The translations under genes were made by a program, and so were the position numbers. The notes below the pieces were generated by a model. It saw only the letters and a list, made by a program, of their open reading frames with translations, did not search any database and was not told where the DNA came from. From Diplolepis rosae (Eukaryota > Arthropoda > Insecta > Hymenoptera > Diplolepididae), in assembly GCA_030998225.1 (NCBI GenBank), contig JAPYXD010000704.1, forward strand, positions 15,438,001 to 15,502,000: a DNA stretch of 64,000 nucleotides, written 5' to 3'. Positions 20,779-30,582 of this stretch are shown here, in pieces (position 1 is the stretch's first letter; the number at the start of each line of letters is the position of its first letter).

Positions 20779-21109
20779 TATTATGGGAATAAAAAAGGCA
20801 AACGTTTCGGCCACAAATGGGGGCCAATCAGTGCCAATTAATTTTATGGACCTAATGGCTAAACTGCAAACGTGCCAAAATAAATTATTTATAGTAATAC
20901 TAGGTTTTTTTATATGTTTTTTTTTAAATATAATATTTTATGGAAAGAAACATGTAAAAACATACAAAAACATACAAAAAACATAGTATTACTATAAATA
21001 ATTTATTTTTGCACGTTTAAAGCTTAGCCATTATGTCCATAAAATTAACTGGCACTGAAGAGGGCCCCCATTTGTGGCCGAAACGTTTGCCTTTTTTATT
21101 CCCATAATA
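20779..21109. repeat. Near-perfect 125-bp inverted repeat with 81-bp loop
   Basis: Arm 20779-20902 and arm 20984-21109 are reverse complements with few differences: ATTATGGGAATAAAAAAGGC, AAACGTTTCGGCCACAAATG, ATTTATAGTAATACTA. The loop is AT-rich with ACATACAAAA repeats. A third, partial copy of the conserved block lies at 56224-56270. This could be two head-to-head insertions or one foldback element. Confidence 0.85.
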
Positions 21110-21215
21110 AAGGGTTTTCCAATAGGGACATAACAATTTTATCCATGAATAAAACACAGAAATATTTGAGATATTGAGTTCAAATTTATTGTGGTTGTAG
21201 TGCAAGCATTACATT

Positions 21216-22641
21216 TTATGAATGAAATTCGATATCGGTCATATGACCACCACGAGCTCGTTTACAGCGGTCGATTCTTTGGACCCAATTTCCCACCACT
21301 CTGGCACACATTTCGACCGACACGTTGGCAATTTCGCGTTGGATGTTGTCTTTGAGGTCGTCTAAAGTTGCTGGCTTGTTAGCATAGACCAGTGACTTGA
21401 TATGGCCCCATAATAAGAAATCCAATGGCGTTAGATCGCATGAACGAGGCGGCCATTCGACCGGACCATTTCTCGAGATAACACGTTCACCGAATTTGCC
21501 TTTCAATAAATCGATTGTGACGTGTGCTGTGTGGCTAGTGGCACCGTCTTGTTGAAACCACATATCGTTGATGTCAAGTTCATCCAATTCTGGCCACAAA
21601 TAATCTTCCAACATAGCACGATAGCGCTCTCCATTGAAGGTAACATGACGGTCGTTTTCATCCACTAAAAAATACGGCCCAATCACACCTCCGGCATGAA
21701 AACCGCACCAAACAGTCACTTTTTGCGGATGCAACGGTGTCTCAAGAAGCACATTTGGGTTTGTTGCTGACCAATAACGCATATTTTGCTTATTAACAAA
21801 GCCATTGAGCCAGAAATGAGCTTCATCGCTGAAGATGATTTTTCGATGAAATTCTTCATTTTCTTCAAGCTTTGCCAGAGCCCAATTGGTGAAGTTTCGG
21901 CGTTTCAAATGATCAAGTGGCTTTAGTTCTTGAGTCAATTTAATCTTGAAAGCATGTAGGCCAAGATCTTTTCGCATAATACGCCACAGTGTCGTTTGAG
22001 CGATGCCCAATTCTTGAGAACAACGTGGAATCGACTGATTTGGCTCATTTTAAATCGATGCATATACGGCTGCGATTATTTCTTCGCTTCGAACAATACG
22101 ACGTCTTTTTGGCACCGGAACGTCCAATAGTGTAAATTTGGTCTCGAATTTATCCACTATAGCACGCACAGCCTGTCGGGTGTGACGATTATTACGGCCG
22201 AAAATTGGAGTAAGCGCTCTTACAGTTGCGACCACACTGATAGAAATGGTTCGGGAGTTTTAGCCATTCGGTTGTAGGTTGGGAATTTATAATTGTATTT
22301 ATAAAATAATATTTCTCTCTGAACAACGCAGGATGTTTAATACAGAAATCAAAATATTGTAAGTGAAACTGGTCGAATCAGAAATATAATATGGGAAGAC
22401 GAACAATACATTTTTCCGTAGCAACCAATAATATGGTTGATTCGTTCATATTTAATCAGTTATAATCGGATGGTTAAAATACAAATCTCATATTTCTGTA
22501 TCTATGCCAGCAATAAGGTAAAGTTAAATTAATCATAAATATCGTTGTAACAGCCATTCCTTTCTATCAGTGCATCAACTCAGAATTTCGGTAATAATTT
22601 TTAATAATTTCCAAACGTTGCTGGTTCGTGAACTTTACCAT
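21216..22641 (-). pseudogene. DD41D transposase, one stop codon plus a MITE insertion
   Basis: The transposase cuts and pastes the element at TA sites. The N-terminus starts at 22641 with MVKFTNQQRLEII (helix-turn-helix region) and runs to NSEL, is cut by the MITE 22235-22572, and resumes in frame as MVATVRALTPIFGRNNR. A TAA at 22050-22052 follows YASI, and the same frame then continues to the C-terminus at 21216 (EFHS, stop). Catalytic motifs: FSDEAHFW, WFQQDGATSHTAH and LTPLDFLLWG, with 41 residues between the second and third Asp. About 361 codons in all, full length for the family, with all three Asp present. Only two lesions are visible, so the insertion is fairly young. Confidence 0.85.
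22235..22572 (-). mobile_element. CACTG-end MITE, copy 1, inside the DD41D transposase
   Basis: 338 bp with ends CACTGATAGAAA and its reverse complement, flanked by a duplicated CA (TG on the coding strand) at 22233-22234 and 22573-22574. It shares nearly its whole length with 55484-55819. Using one TG, the transposase frame reads straight through (NSEL-MVATV), which fixes the boundaries. Ends starting CACTG with a 2-bp duplication recall CACTA/EnSpm-type elements; this is inference. Confidence 0.9.
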
Positions 22642-22879
22642 GATTAAAATGTTGACTTTAACTAACGTTTTGACATTGACAGTTCATTAAAAAAGTTTAA
22701 GGGTGCGTTCATATAAAGATACGAAATCTTCAGACAAAAGAAACTTTGAGACAAATAAGGTAAATAATTCTCAGAATAGAACCTGATTCAATAAAAACAA
22801 TGAAAGAAGATATAATAATATAATTCGCCCTCCATCTAGCCTCGATCTCGAAGCCCCTCGGCAAATAACCTCCAGAGGG

Positions 22880-23137
22880 GTGTTACTAAAAGCACCCTAA
22901 ATGTAGAGTAATCGGTCTGAAGTCTTTGGCTTCGGTGTAACCTTCTTTCTTGGGTTTGGGAATAAGAGTCATCCTATAGTTCTTCCACGACAACGGCACG
23001 TGACTCAAAGCAATACTTTCTCTAAACAGATTCTTCAGTGGAAGACAGAGGACTTCCAATTCATTTCGTAAGAGCACTGGATGTACTCCCATGGAGAATA
23101 GACGTATCCCGGTAAGAAGAGGTGAACTGAATAGCAT
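22880..23137 (-). pseudogene. Non-LTR retrotransposon reverse transcriptase fragment
   Basis: The minus-strand frame reads PVLLRNELEVLCLPLKNLF, VPLSWKNYRM, then PKPKKEGYTEAKDFRPITL, the start of the finger region in Jockey/R1-type reverse transcriptases. The frame ends right after RPITL, before any catalytic motif. A short truncated relic. Confidence 0.75.
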
Positions 23138-23399
23138 TGAAATATTCGAATGCGATTGGCTTCCATTTTGGGATTTACAATCGAATCCCCTGCAATTCTT
23201 TCAAAGAGACTGAAACGTATTCAAAAGAATTTAATTGTTGAAACGGAATTGAATAATATCAGTTTCAATGCCCTGCTAAAAAAGGACGTTTTAAAATTTA
23301 TCATTAGTGGAAATATTCTAAAAATTATAAAAATAAATGAAAATCCATTGATATCCATTGGAAGGTACATTAGTTTCTTGTAGCCTTTCAAATATTGGT

Positions 23400-23680
23400 G
23401 CAGTGCAGTGGTTCACCATTTGCGGAACGTCTCCACCAATAGTAAACCTTCACGGTGGAGACGATCCGCAAATGGTGAACCACTGCACTGCCTTCAATGA
23501 CATGTATACGATGTTTTTCTAGTTTTTATCTCTGAAAAATAAAATTATTCTATTTATTCCTATACCTGCTAATTCAAATTTGTTCGCAGAATCATAATTG
23601 CAATGTTTTAAATGTTTTTTAGAGAATGGTCAGATTATTCTCTGACCGTACTCTCAATGTGGTCCACTTGGGTTACCTCG
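23400..23680. repeat. Centre and one arm of the 558-bp palindromic MITE family
   Basis: GCAGTGCAGTGGTTCACCAT ... GGTGAACCACTGCACTGCC (23402-23491) is a ~90-bp hairpin. It continues with an arm (CTAGTTTTTATCTCTGAAAA, AGAATCATAATTGCAATG, TTCTCTGACCGT) parallel to 46800-47020. The hairpin loop is the reverse complement of the loop at 46770. Confidence 0.75.
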
Positions 23681-24263
23681 TTTGATTCACAATTGACTAA
23701 TGAGATTACCAATACTTGAGATTATATTGGCATATGTATATTGGCGATATTCTACGAAATTTAGCACCACAGTACGTTCACTAACATTTATTTTACGAGG
23801 CTACTTAAAAAAGTGAAAATAAGGATCCTCTAGGGAAGAATGGGACAATCTTCCTCCACTGAGCCCTCTGTCATGACAATTGGATCGGAGGTGACTTCAT
23901 ACGCATACTTGATCCTCTAAAACAACAAAAAAAGGCGCACGTTTTGAGGTTAGTTTTAGGAGCGAATACACTCCCGTATATAATATGCATCACAATGTAT
24001 CAGTTATGATGCATATATCATAATTAGATACTTATTAAACGAATATACTCACATTCATTATAAATTACTAAACAAAAACATAACCGCTTAACACTTAACC
24101 AGAACTCTCCAACAAACTCCGCTCGACCAATCCGTATTAGGCACGGGGTTTGTCGCATCCTTCCCCAGAGGATCCTTAAGTGAAAATGAGCATCAGCGCT
24201 ACCAGGTTATGATAGAAAGAACTAATATCAATGCAAAGAAACCCCTGTACCCCGCAAACCGAT

Positions 24264-24455
24264 GCCAGTAAGAAGGTGGGAATTAATTGGCATTGAAATG
24301 TCAAAATCTGGGAAGGAATGGAATCGAGAATGAAACTTTTGAATGCCTTTTAATACCTAGGAATTAAAATGCATACAAAAGTTTCATTCTCGATTCCATT
24401 TCTTTCCAGATTTGGAAATTTTAATGCCACTTAATGCCCACCTGCTTACTAGGTA
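24264..24455. repeat. Small foldback MITE
   Basis: GGCATTGAAATGTCAAAATCTGG...GAATGAAACTTTTG on the left is mirrored by CAAAAGTTTCATTCTCGATT...TTTTAATGCC on the right. The outer parts (CAGTAAGAAGGTGGG and CCCACCTGCTTACTAGG) also match. Arms ~80 bp, loop ~30 bp. Confidence 0.75.
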
Positions 24456-25170
24456 TATTCTAAAGAGCGGAGAATTTTTAAAAATAAATCAATGATTTAT
24501 ACCATTAAATTTTATCAAAAGAATATCAAACTACGGTTGCTATGCTTACAACAGGTTGAAAAGAACATCGGTAGCGTCAATAGCGTCACCCCTTGTTGAT
24601 AGCAAACACTATAATTCGTTCTCCTTTATTCCTATAGAATTGGAGCTACTGTGTTTAGCACTTTTGTGTGACACAATCACAGCAATTCAGAGTTATCAAG
24701 AGTGGTCTGCCTGTCGGCTATTCACTTTCATTAAATGGTAAAAACTCATTGGCTTCCGTTGGCGGATGAATTCAAAGGACATAATATTACATAAAAGTAG
24801 CCAAAGAGTGTTCAACATGTAACGCGAGTGAAGAGCTGACAGTCAAGCCAACTTTAGAATGACTGTACCGATTAACGACTATGACTGACCACTATAGAAC
24901 AGATTATAAGTTATAGCGATAGAAGATAACACTGAATGCGTTGAATTTAGTAAATTATTGAAAATTGATAACAATGAATTAATTCATAATTTTGCATAAC
25001 TATATTTCAAAAGGAAAATCTTTTATGAGAAAATTCAAGATGTAGAATATATGAATTAGAACTCAAAAAAATATTCCATCCCAAAATAGGCATTAAGTGA
25101 CATTCAATTTTCAGATCGCTTGGAAACATTCCACAATCATTCACTCGTATTTACTGTCTCCCAATTTCAG
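24456..25170. other. Intergenic, unassigned
   Basis: No gene or element with clear ends is seen. Confidence 0.35.
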
Positions 25171-25322
25171 TTCCTCAAAACGCATCGACGCATTTAATTT
25201 TAAAGTCACCTAACAGCATGAAATGGCATTGGCCCTTTCCAATTTGAATCCCCCAAAAGAACTGGCACGCATTCAATTTTAAAGTCACCTGACAGCATTA
25301 AATCGCACTGGCTTTGTCTTAT
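25171..25322 (+). repeat. 76-bp direct duplication
   Basis: Two adjacent ~76-bp units share ATTTTAAAGTCACCTRACAGCAT and TGGCATTGGC/ATCGCACTGGC, differing at scattered sites. Confidence 0.6.
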
Positions 25323-25719
25323 TTTTGATTACGGTCAATGATATTAAAAAGAATTCATTTGTATTGAGCAGTGGGTTGAATTGAAATGAAGAAACTTGAA
25401 TTCAGTCAAACCATTTTCTGCCACTACTAAACCATCCTTGACTTTGAAGTGTGGTGCCCTCTTTTCCATCCAGCTCCATTGACCAGACATTGACACCTTG
25501 CGCCAGATCTCTGGATCTGGGCTTCCTTCAAAGAGCTTTAGTTCTAATCTGCATCCTTTGTTTTCTAAGTCGTTGAGTCCCCCGCCCCCGCGAAGTTAAG
25601 TTTTTGCTTCACGAGGCAAAACTAGTACCACCTGGTCCTTTCATTGTATCTGTATGCCTGCATATGACGTGCACGATAAGTGCTGAAGTCCGACAATGTA
25701 TCAAATTAAAGATGAAAGA

Positions 25720-26300
25720 CTTAAGATTAATCTAGGACTTTTCTGAAGACGATATCCGCAATCGATTTCCAATAGTGACGTCAGAACCGTCATTGGTGGC
25801 ATAGATATTTCCACTCCTGAAAAACTTTGGCAAATTTGAGCTGCTGTAAGGCCACTATGGTTGGCTCTAGGAGTTCGAAAAGATACTTGTCTCAAAGCCT
25901 CAAGACTCGAGATCAATCTAGGACTAAGCTGAAAAAGACATCTGCCATGGATTTCCATTATACATGTGAGAACCATCACTGATGAGATAGTCATCGACCC
26001 TCCTGGCAAAGTTTGGCGACTTTGAGCTGCTGTACGGGCTCCTAAGGTTGGTTGTAGGAGTTCGACAAGGTACTTGTGTCATAGCTTGAATACTCTTGAT
26101 GAATATAGGACTTCCTTGAAAACGATATCTGCTATAGATTTCAATCAGTCACGCGAGAACCGTCATGGGTGGGATAGACGTCCCCCGTCCTGGCAAGGTT
26201 TGGCGACTTTGAGCTGTTGTGAGAATACTATGGTTGGCTATAGGAGTTCGACAGGGTACTCGCGTCGAAGCTTTAAGACTCAAGATCAATCTAGGACTTT
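25720..26300 (+). repeat. ~187-bp satellite, block A (three units)
   Basis: Units start at about 25733, 25919 and 26106 with AATCTAGGACTT/AATATAGGACTT, followed by GAAGACGATATCYGC, GTGAGAACCGTC, CCTCCTGGCAAAG, GGCGACTTTGAGCTG, CTATGGTTGGCT and GTTCGACAAGGTACT in fixed order. Spacing is 185-188 bp. Open frames in the array are artefacts of the repeat. Confidence 0.85.
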
Positions 26301-26831
26301 ATTGTACCCTAAAGTACCACGCTTTCATTCCAAAACGAAAATGTTCAACTGCAACTAGAAATATTTTCATTTGCAACCAAATTCGATCTATTTCCTAAGA
26401 TAGCCGTTAAGCCTGCTGTTCAAAAAACACGAAAAAACTCAAAAAAGCAAAAAAGAGGCGGACAACTTACTTTACTTTGAACTCTGAGACTCATGAATGC
26501 AGCCACATGCACCAAATCCTGCCGCATGCCAGCGCGCAGACAAGAGCGTCGCTTCAATCGAGCCCCATATCTCCGATACTATCAGCCATCCCATTTTGTC
26601 TTTACAGGAATTTGTTGTAAAAAAGTTAAGCTTTCTTCTGATATTAGTTTTAAAAGAAACAAAAGTGCCCGAATGATAGAGAAATTTTAAATAAAAATTT
26701 AATTCATTAATTTCTTACGAAAATGGATATGACGGAATGAAAGGGCGTAAAAAATCCTTTCGAAATCACCCATAGAAAATTCAATTCGTATTTCTGGAAA
26801 AGGATTTATTGTCATTTAAAAATACTGTCAG

Positions 26832-26999
26832 GGACGTTATGGGTGCAAATTCCACCCCCTGTAGTTTGAAAAGGGGTAGTAACTAATGTCTGTACTTTGG
26901 AGGGTAAACTTCCATCAAGTAGGCAAACAAATTCTGAAAATATAAAGACAATCGAAACACGTTAAATAAAATGTTGGGGCAGTTGAGAAATAATGCCCC
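26832..26999 (-). repeat. Dispersed 168-bp repeat, - copy
   Basis: Reverse complement of 15763-15930. It lies in the gap between satellite blocks A and B, directly before a satellite unit that resumes at about 27000 (ATATCTGCTATAGA), so it probably interrupted the array. Confidence 0.8.
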
Positions 27000-27532
27000 A
27001 TATCTGCTATAGACTTCTAACAGTGACGCCAGAAGCGTCATTGGTAGGATAGACGTCCCCCCTCCTGGCAAAGTTTGGCGACTTTGAGCTGTTCTTAGGC
27101 CACTATGGTTGGCTCTAGTAGTTCGAAAAGATACTTGCGTCAAAGCTTTAAGACTCGAGATCAATCTAGGACTTTTTTTGAAGACGATATATGCCATAGA
27201 TTTCCATCAGAGACCTAAGAACCGTCACTGGTGGGATGGTCGTACCCCCTCTTGGCGATGTTTGGCGACTTTGAGCTTCTGTAAAGCTACTAAGGTTGGC
27301 TCTTGGAGTTCGACAAGGTACTTACGTCAAAGCCCTGATACTCAAAATAGATCTATGACTGTTGAAGATGATATCTGCCATGGATTTCCATCAATGACGT
27401 AAGAACCGTGACTTTTGGGATAGTCATCCCCCCTCCTGGCAATGTTTTAAGACTTTGAGCTTCTGTAAGACTACTATGGTTGGCTTTAGAAGTTCGACAA
27501 GGTACTCGCGTCAAAGTTTTGTGACTTGACAT
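27000..27532 (+). repeat. ~187-bp satellite, block B
   Basis: Units from about 27000 (partial), 27171 and 27356, with the same motif order as block A. The last one is cut at ACAT by the LTR pair. Confidence 0.85.
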
Positions 27533-28148
27533 TGTAACAAAGTTACATAAGTGCCCCAGGGGGACACGGTCCTGCGGGCTAGATTCGGGGGAACCCGGCC
27601 CAGCATGCCCTGCGATCACGCGCTGTCGCCGGTTTCCAGCGCCCGAGGAGTCGGTTGAAGCTGTGCGAGTGTGTCGCTAGGCTAATCGACTGCAGTACAT
27701 AGCTACGAGCCAAAAGTGTCGCTCCCCGTTTGATTTTGCTTCGCGGTTTTGCGGCGGATAAGTGTAAGTCGTAATAAACTTTTTTACTGAGATTACTCTT
27801 TTATTTGTGTGCACCTTACCTCAGTTTGCGATCCCGGTAACAAACTGAGGAGAGGGAAGGAGGGGACGCCGAGAAGGTGCACACAATCAAAAAGCGTAAT
27901 CGTGATAACAAGGTTTATTAGGACTTACAATTCTTTGGCACAACACCGCGAAGCACAGACAAACAGAAGATGTGCAGAACAGAACAGAAGAAGTCGATTC
28001 CTAGCGACACTCGGACCTAGATTCCAAAGACTAATCAGGCGCAGGAAACCGGCGACAGCGCGTGATCACAGGGCATGCCGGGCCGGGTTCCCCCGAATTC
28101 CGGTCGCAGGGCTGTGTCCCCACGGGGCACTGGTGTAACTCCGTTACA
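27533..28148. mobile_element. Inverted pair of LTR-like sequences with 4-bp target duplication
   Basis: The element starts TGTAACAAAGTTACA and ends with the mirrored CTCCGTTACA, flanked by ACAT on both sides (27529-27532 and 28149-28152). The uninterrupted unit at 28508-28530 shows one ACAT at this site. The two ~290-bp arms are alike in reverse complement: AGTGCCCC, GGGGGAACCCGGCCC, GATCACGCGCTGTCGCCGG, TAATAAA (27773-27778 and mirrored 27914-27919), GTGTGCACCTT. They meet at a palindrome (27819-27850). The TG...CA ends, internal polyadenylation signals and 4-bp duplication fit Gypsy- or BEL-type LTRs. No internal coding region remains. Confidence 0.75.
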
Positions 28149-28735
28149 ACATCAATCTAGGACTTAACTGAAGAAGATATCTGCCATGGATTTCCATTAA
28201 TGACGTGAAAACCATGACATGTGGGATAGTGATCCCCCCTCCTGGCAATGTTTTGCGGCTTTCAGCTTCTGTAAGACTACTATGGTTGACTTTAGAAGTT
28301 CGACAAGATACTTGCGTCAAAGCCCTAATACTCAAGATCATTCTATGACTGTTGAAGATGATATCTGCCATGGATTTTTATCAATGACGTGAGAACCATG
28401 TTTTGTGGGATAGTCATCCCCCCTCCTGGCAATTTTTTGCGACTGAGCTTCTGTAAGACTACTATGGTTGGCTTTAGAAGTTCAACAAGGTACTCGCGTC
28501 AAAGTTTTATGACTTGACATCAATCTAGGACTTAACTGAAGAAGATATCTGCCATGGATTTCCATCAATGACGTGAGAACCATGACTTGTGGGATAGTCA
28601 TCCTCCCTCCTGGCAATGTTTTGCGACTTTCAGCTTCTGTAAGGCTACTATGGTTGTCTCTCGGTGTTCGACAGGGTACTCGTATTAAATATTGAGATCT
28701 CCAAATCAATCTGAGACTTCGCTGAAAGAAAGTTA
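28149..28735 (+). repeat. ~187-bp satellite, block C
   Basis: Units at about 28149, 28340 and 28519, then a partial unit ending near 28735, with the same ordered motifs as blocks A and B and close similarity among themselves. Confidence 0.85.
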
Positions 28736-28739
28736 TAAT

Positions 28740-30308
28740 ACTGAGGGAAAGGAGGGTTTAGAAAAACGTTAGATCAAGTTTATTCTGGTTTTCGGTAACC
28801 TGTGGGAAATTATTTTCATGAAATTGAACAAAATTGCAAGCCTAAGAAGCAAACATTTATTAATTTTTTGCAAAAACCAAGCATTATTGTAAATAATATA
28901 AATATTTCCTCAATGATTCATCTAATTTTCAAAATACCAACCAGCAAAGGACAAATTAAGAGAAATTTGGAAACATCTATCTTCATGAAAATTGTTTTGC
29001 GAGGGATACCGATTGAATTAAATGTATGACAATTTGCAGTAATCTGACCGAGCGAATTGAATGCCTTAATCTTCTATTCCTATAAATGTGTGCATAATTC
29101 CAAGAGAAGTGGATTCTTTTTAATTCACTACTGCGATCTCGTTTTACGATCGCTTATTTCACTTCAATTGTGAATAGTCCAAATTTTCATTCGAATTTTT
29201 TTTAACTCGTCAGTGGGAATTCATTTGGATGACAATTAATTTGTCTGAATTTAAATGTGGAAAAAACGAGTTTCACACGAAATCAGTATGTCAGTTTATC
29301 CCAATTCTATTTAATTCGTTCACTTTCATTGGGTATTCATATGCTTTCAATCGAAAAGTTAATTTTATATTTCTTAGTTTTTTTACAATTTACAATAGTA
29401 AAAGCTCATCTCAATAATAAAATTATTTGGAATATTATAATTTGATTTTTCTCACGCTAAACTATAGAAACCATTAATTAACTGTAATTTTCCTATTCCA
29501 AATTCATTTCGAAAATGTTTACCATGAGGTGCTAAAAGTTTTTGAGTTATCGACTGACCATCAAACTTATAACTAAGTGAAGACTGATGTGTTGCTTAAG
29601 GCACACATCTTCGCTGAAGGATGTTCTCTGCGGTCTGTTAGGTAGTTACTTAAAATTAGAGTTTAAGCTGGAATTAATCTTCAGGCGTTTCACGCTTATT
29701 TTATGTGTTGTGAGCTATAGTCAACTGTGATGGCTTCCAAAAATTCGATTTTTTTTCTACTTCTTTATTCGAAAGTAAAAATATTAAAAATTATGTGGAA
29801 AAAAATGTCAGGACTTAATTCGAAGTATTTTTAATCGTACAGGTAATTTTTTTGAGAAGGTCAGAGCAATCATTAAATGTTTTCAAAACATTAAAAACAT
29901 TTTTTTGAATATCACTTTTTTTGGGCGGCGCAGGTGATTTTAAAAATTTTACTAGATGAATCCTTCTAAAATTTTAAACTATTTTTAATTATATAATAAT
30001 TTAAATTATCGACCTAGACAATAATTATTATATTTAAATTAAATTTTAGTCTAGAATATATAGTTGGTCTATAATATAAATTACAATTCTTCTACTATAA
30101 TGTGTCGATTCGAAACTAAATTCGAACCCGTATCACTACAAATTCAAATTCATCTCAACGTCCAAACGAAACTATAGTTTAAAATTTCAAGTATTCTAAA
30201 CTATTCGAAGCCTCAAAATATAAAAAAATATATTATTAGCTTCAGTGAAACCACACTTTTATTACAAAAATTTCAGAATTAAGAATAATAATGAAATCCT
30301 TTTACCTA
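28740..30308. other. Intergenic, unassigned
   Basis: AT-rich with short fortuitous frames. No gene, RNA or bounded element recognised. Confidence 0.4.
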
Positions 30309-30580
30309 CTCTCTAAATTTGAATCAGTCAAAATCTACTGATTATCAGTGAAATTTGACTGATTCAAATAGCTAAAAAGAGGTTACTGTAAATCAGTCAA
30401 CTTTCACTGATTATTTCAGTGAAAATTGACTGATTTGACAGTGAAAAATATTTTTTTCACTGATGAATCAGTGGAAATTAACTGATTTAACAGTGAAAAA
30501 TATTTTTTCACTGATGAATCAGTTGAAAGGCAAATCACTGATTCAATCAGTGAAAATTTGACTGATTCAGATTTAGAGAG
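30309..30580. mobile_element. TA-flanked MITE with internal ATCAGTGAAAA repeats
   Basis: The ends CTCTCTAAATTTGAATCAGT and its mirrored CTGATTCAGATTTAGAGAG are bounded by TA on both sides (30307-30308 and 30581-30582). Inside, a ~56-bp unit (CAGTGAAAAATATTTTTTTC ... GATGAATCAGT) is duplicated in tandem, and CAGTGA/TCACTG words alternate throughout. No coding capacity. Confidence 0.85.
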
Positions 30581-30582
30581 TA

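Larger units (their letters stand above)
21112..22641 (-). mobile_element. DD41D Tc1/mariner-type transposon, nearly complete coding region
   Basis: The 3' side starts at GGGTTTTCCAATAGGGACAT (21112). The transposase runs on the minus strand to an ATG at 22641. The other terminus was not recognised beyond 22641. The copy is split near its 5' end by a MITE at 22235-22572 and carries one nonsense codon. Confidence 0.8.

Noticed and set aside
21053..21085. Hammerhead-ribozyme-like core CTGAAGA ... CCGAAAC in the palindrome arms (also near 56224-56270)
   Set aside because: The core words fit CUGANGA and GAAA, but stem II does not pair cleanly and I see no stem III with a UH cleavage site. Penelope-like elements do carry hammerheads, so an Infernal scan with the Rfam hammerhead models would settle it; not claimed here.
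27809..28138. 109-codon open frame in the LTR pair
   Set aside because: Runs antisense through an LTR-like arm with mirrored sequence; no gag, pol or env motif.
25701..28709. Several 65-110-codon open frames with similar translations (for example ...ANHSGLTAAQ...)
   Set aside because: They are the satellite unit read in one frame; the similarity follows from the repeat, not from a protein family.
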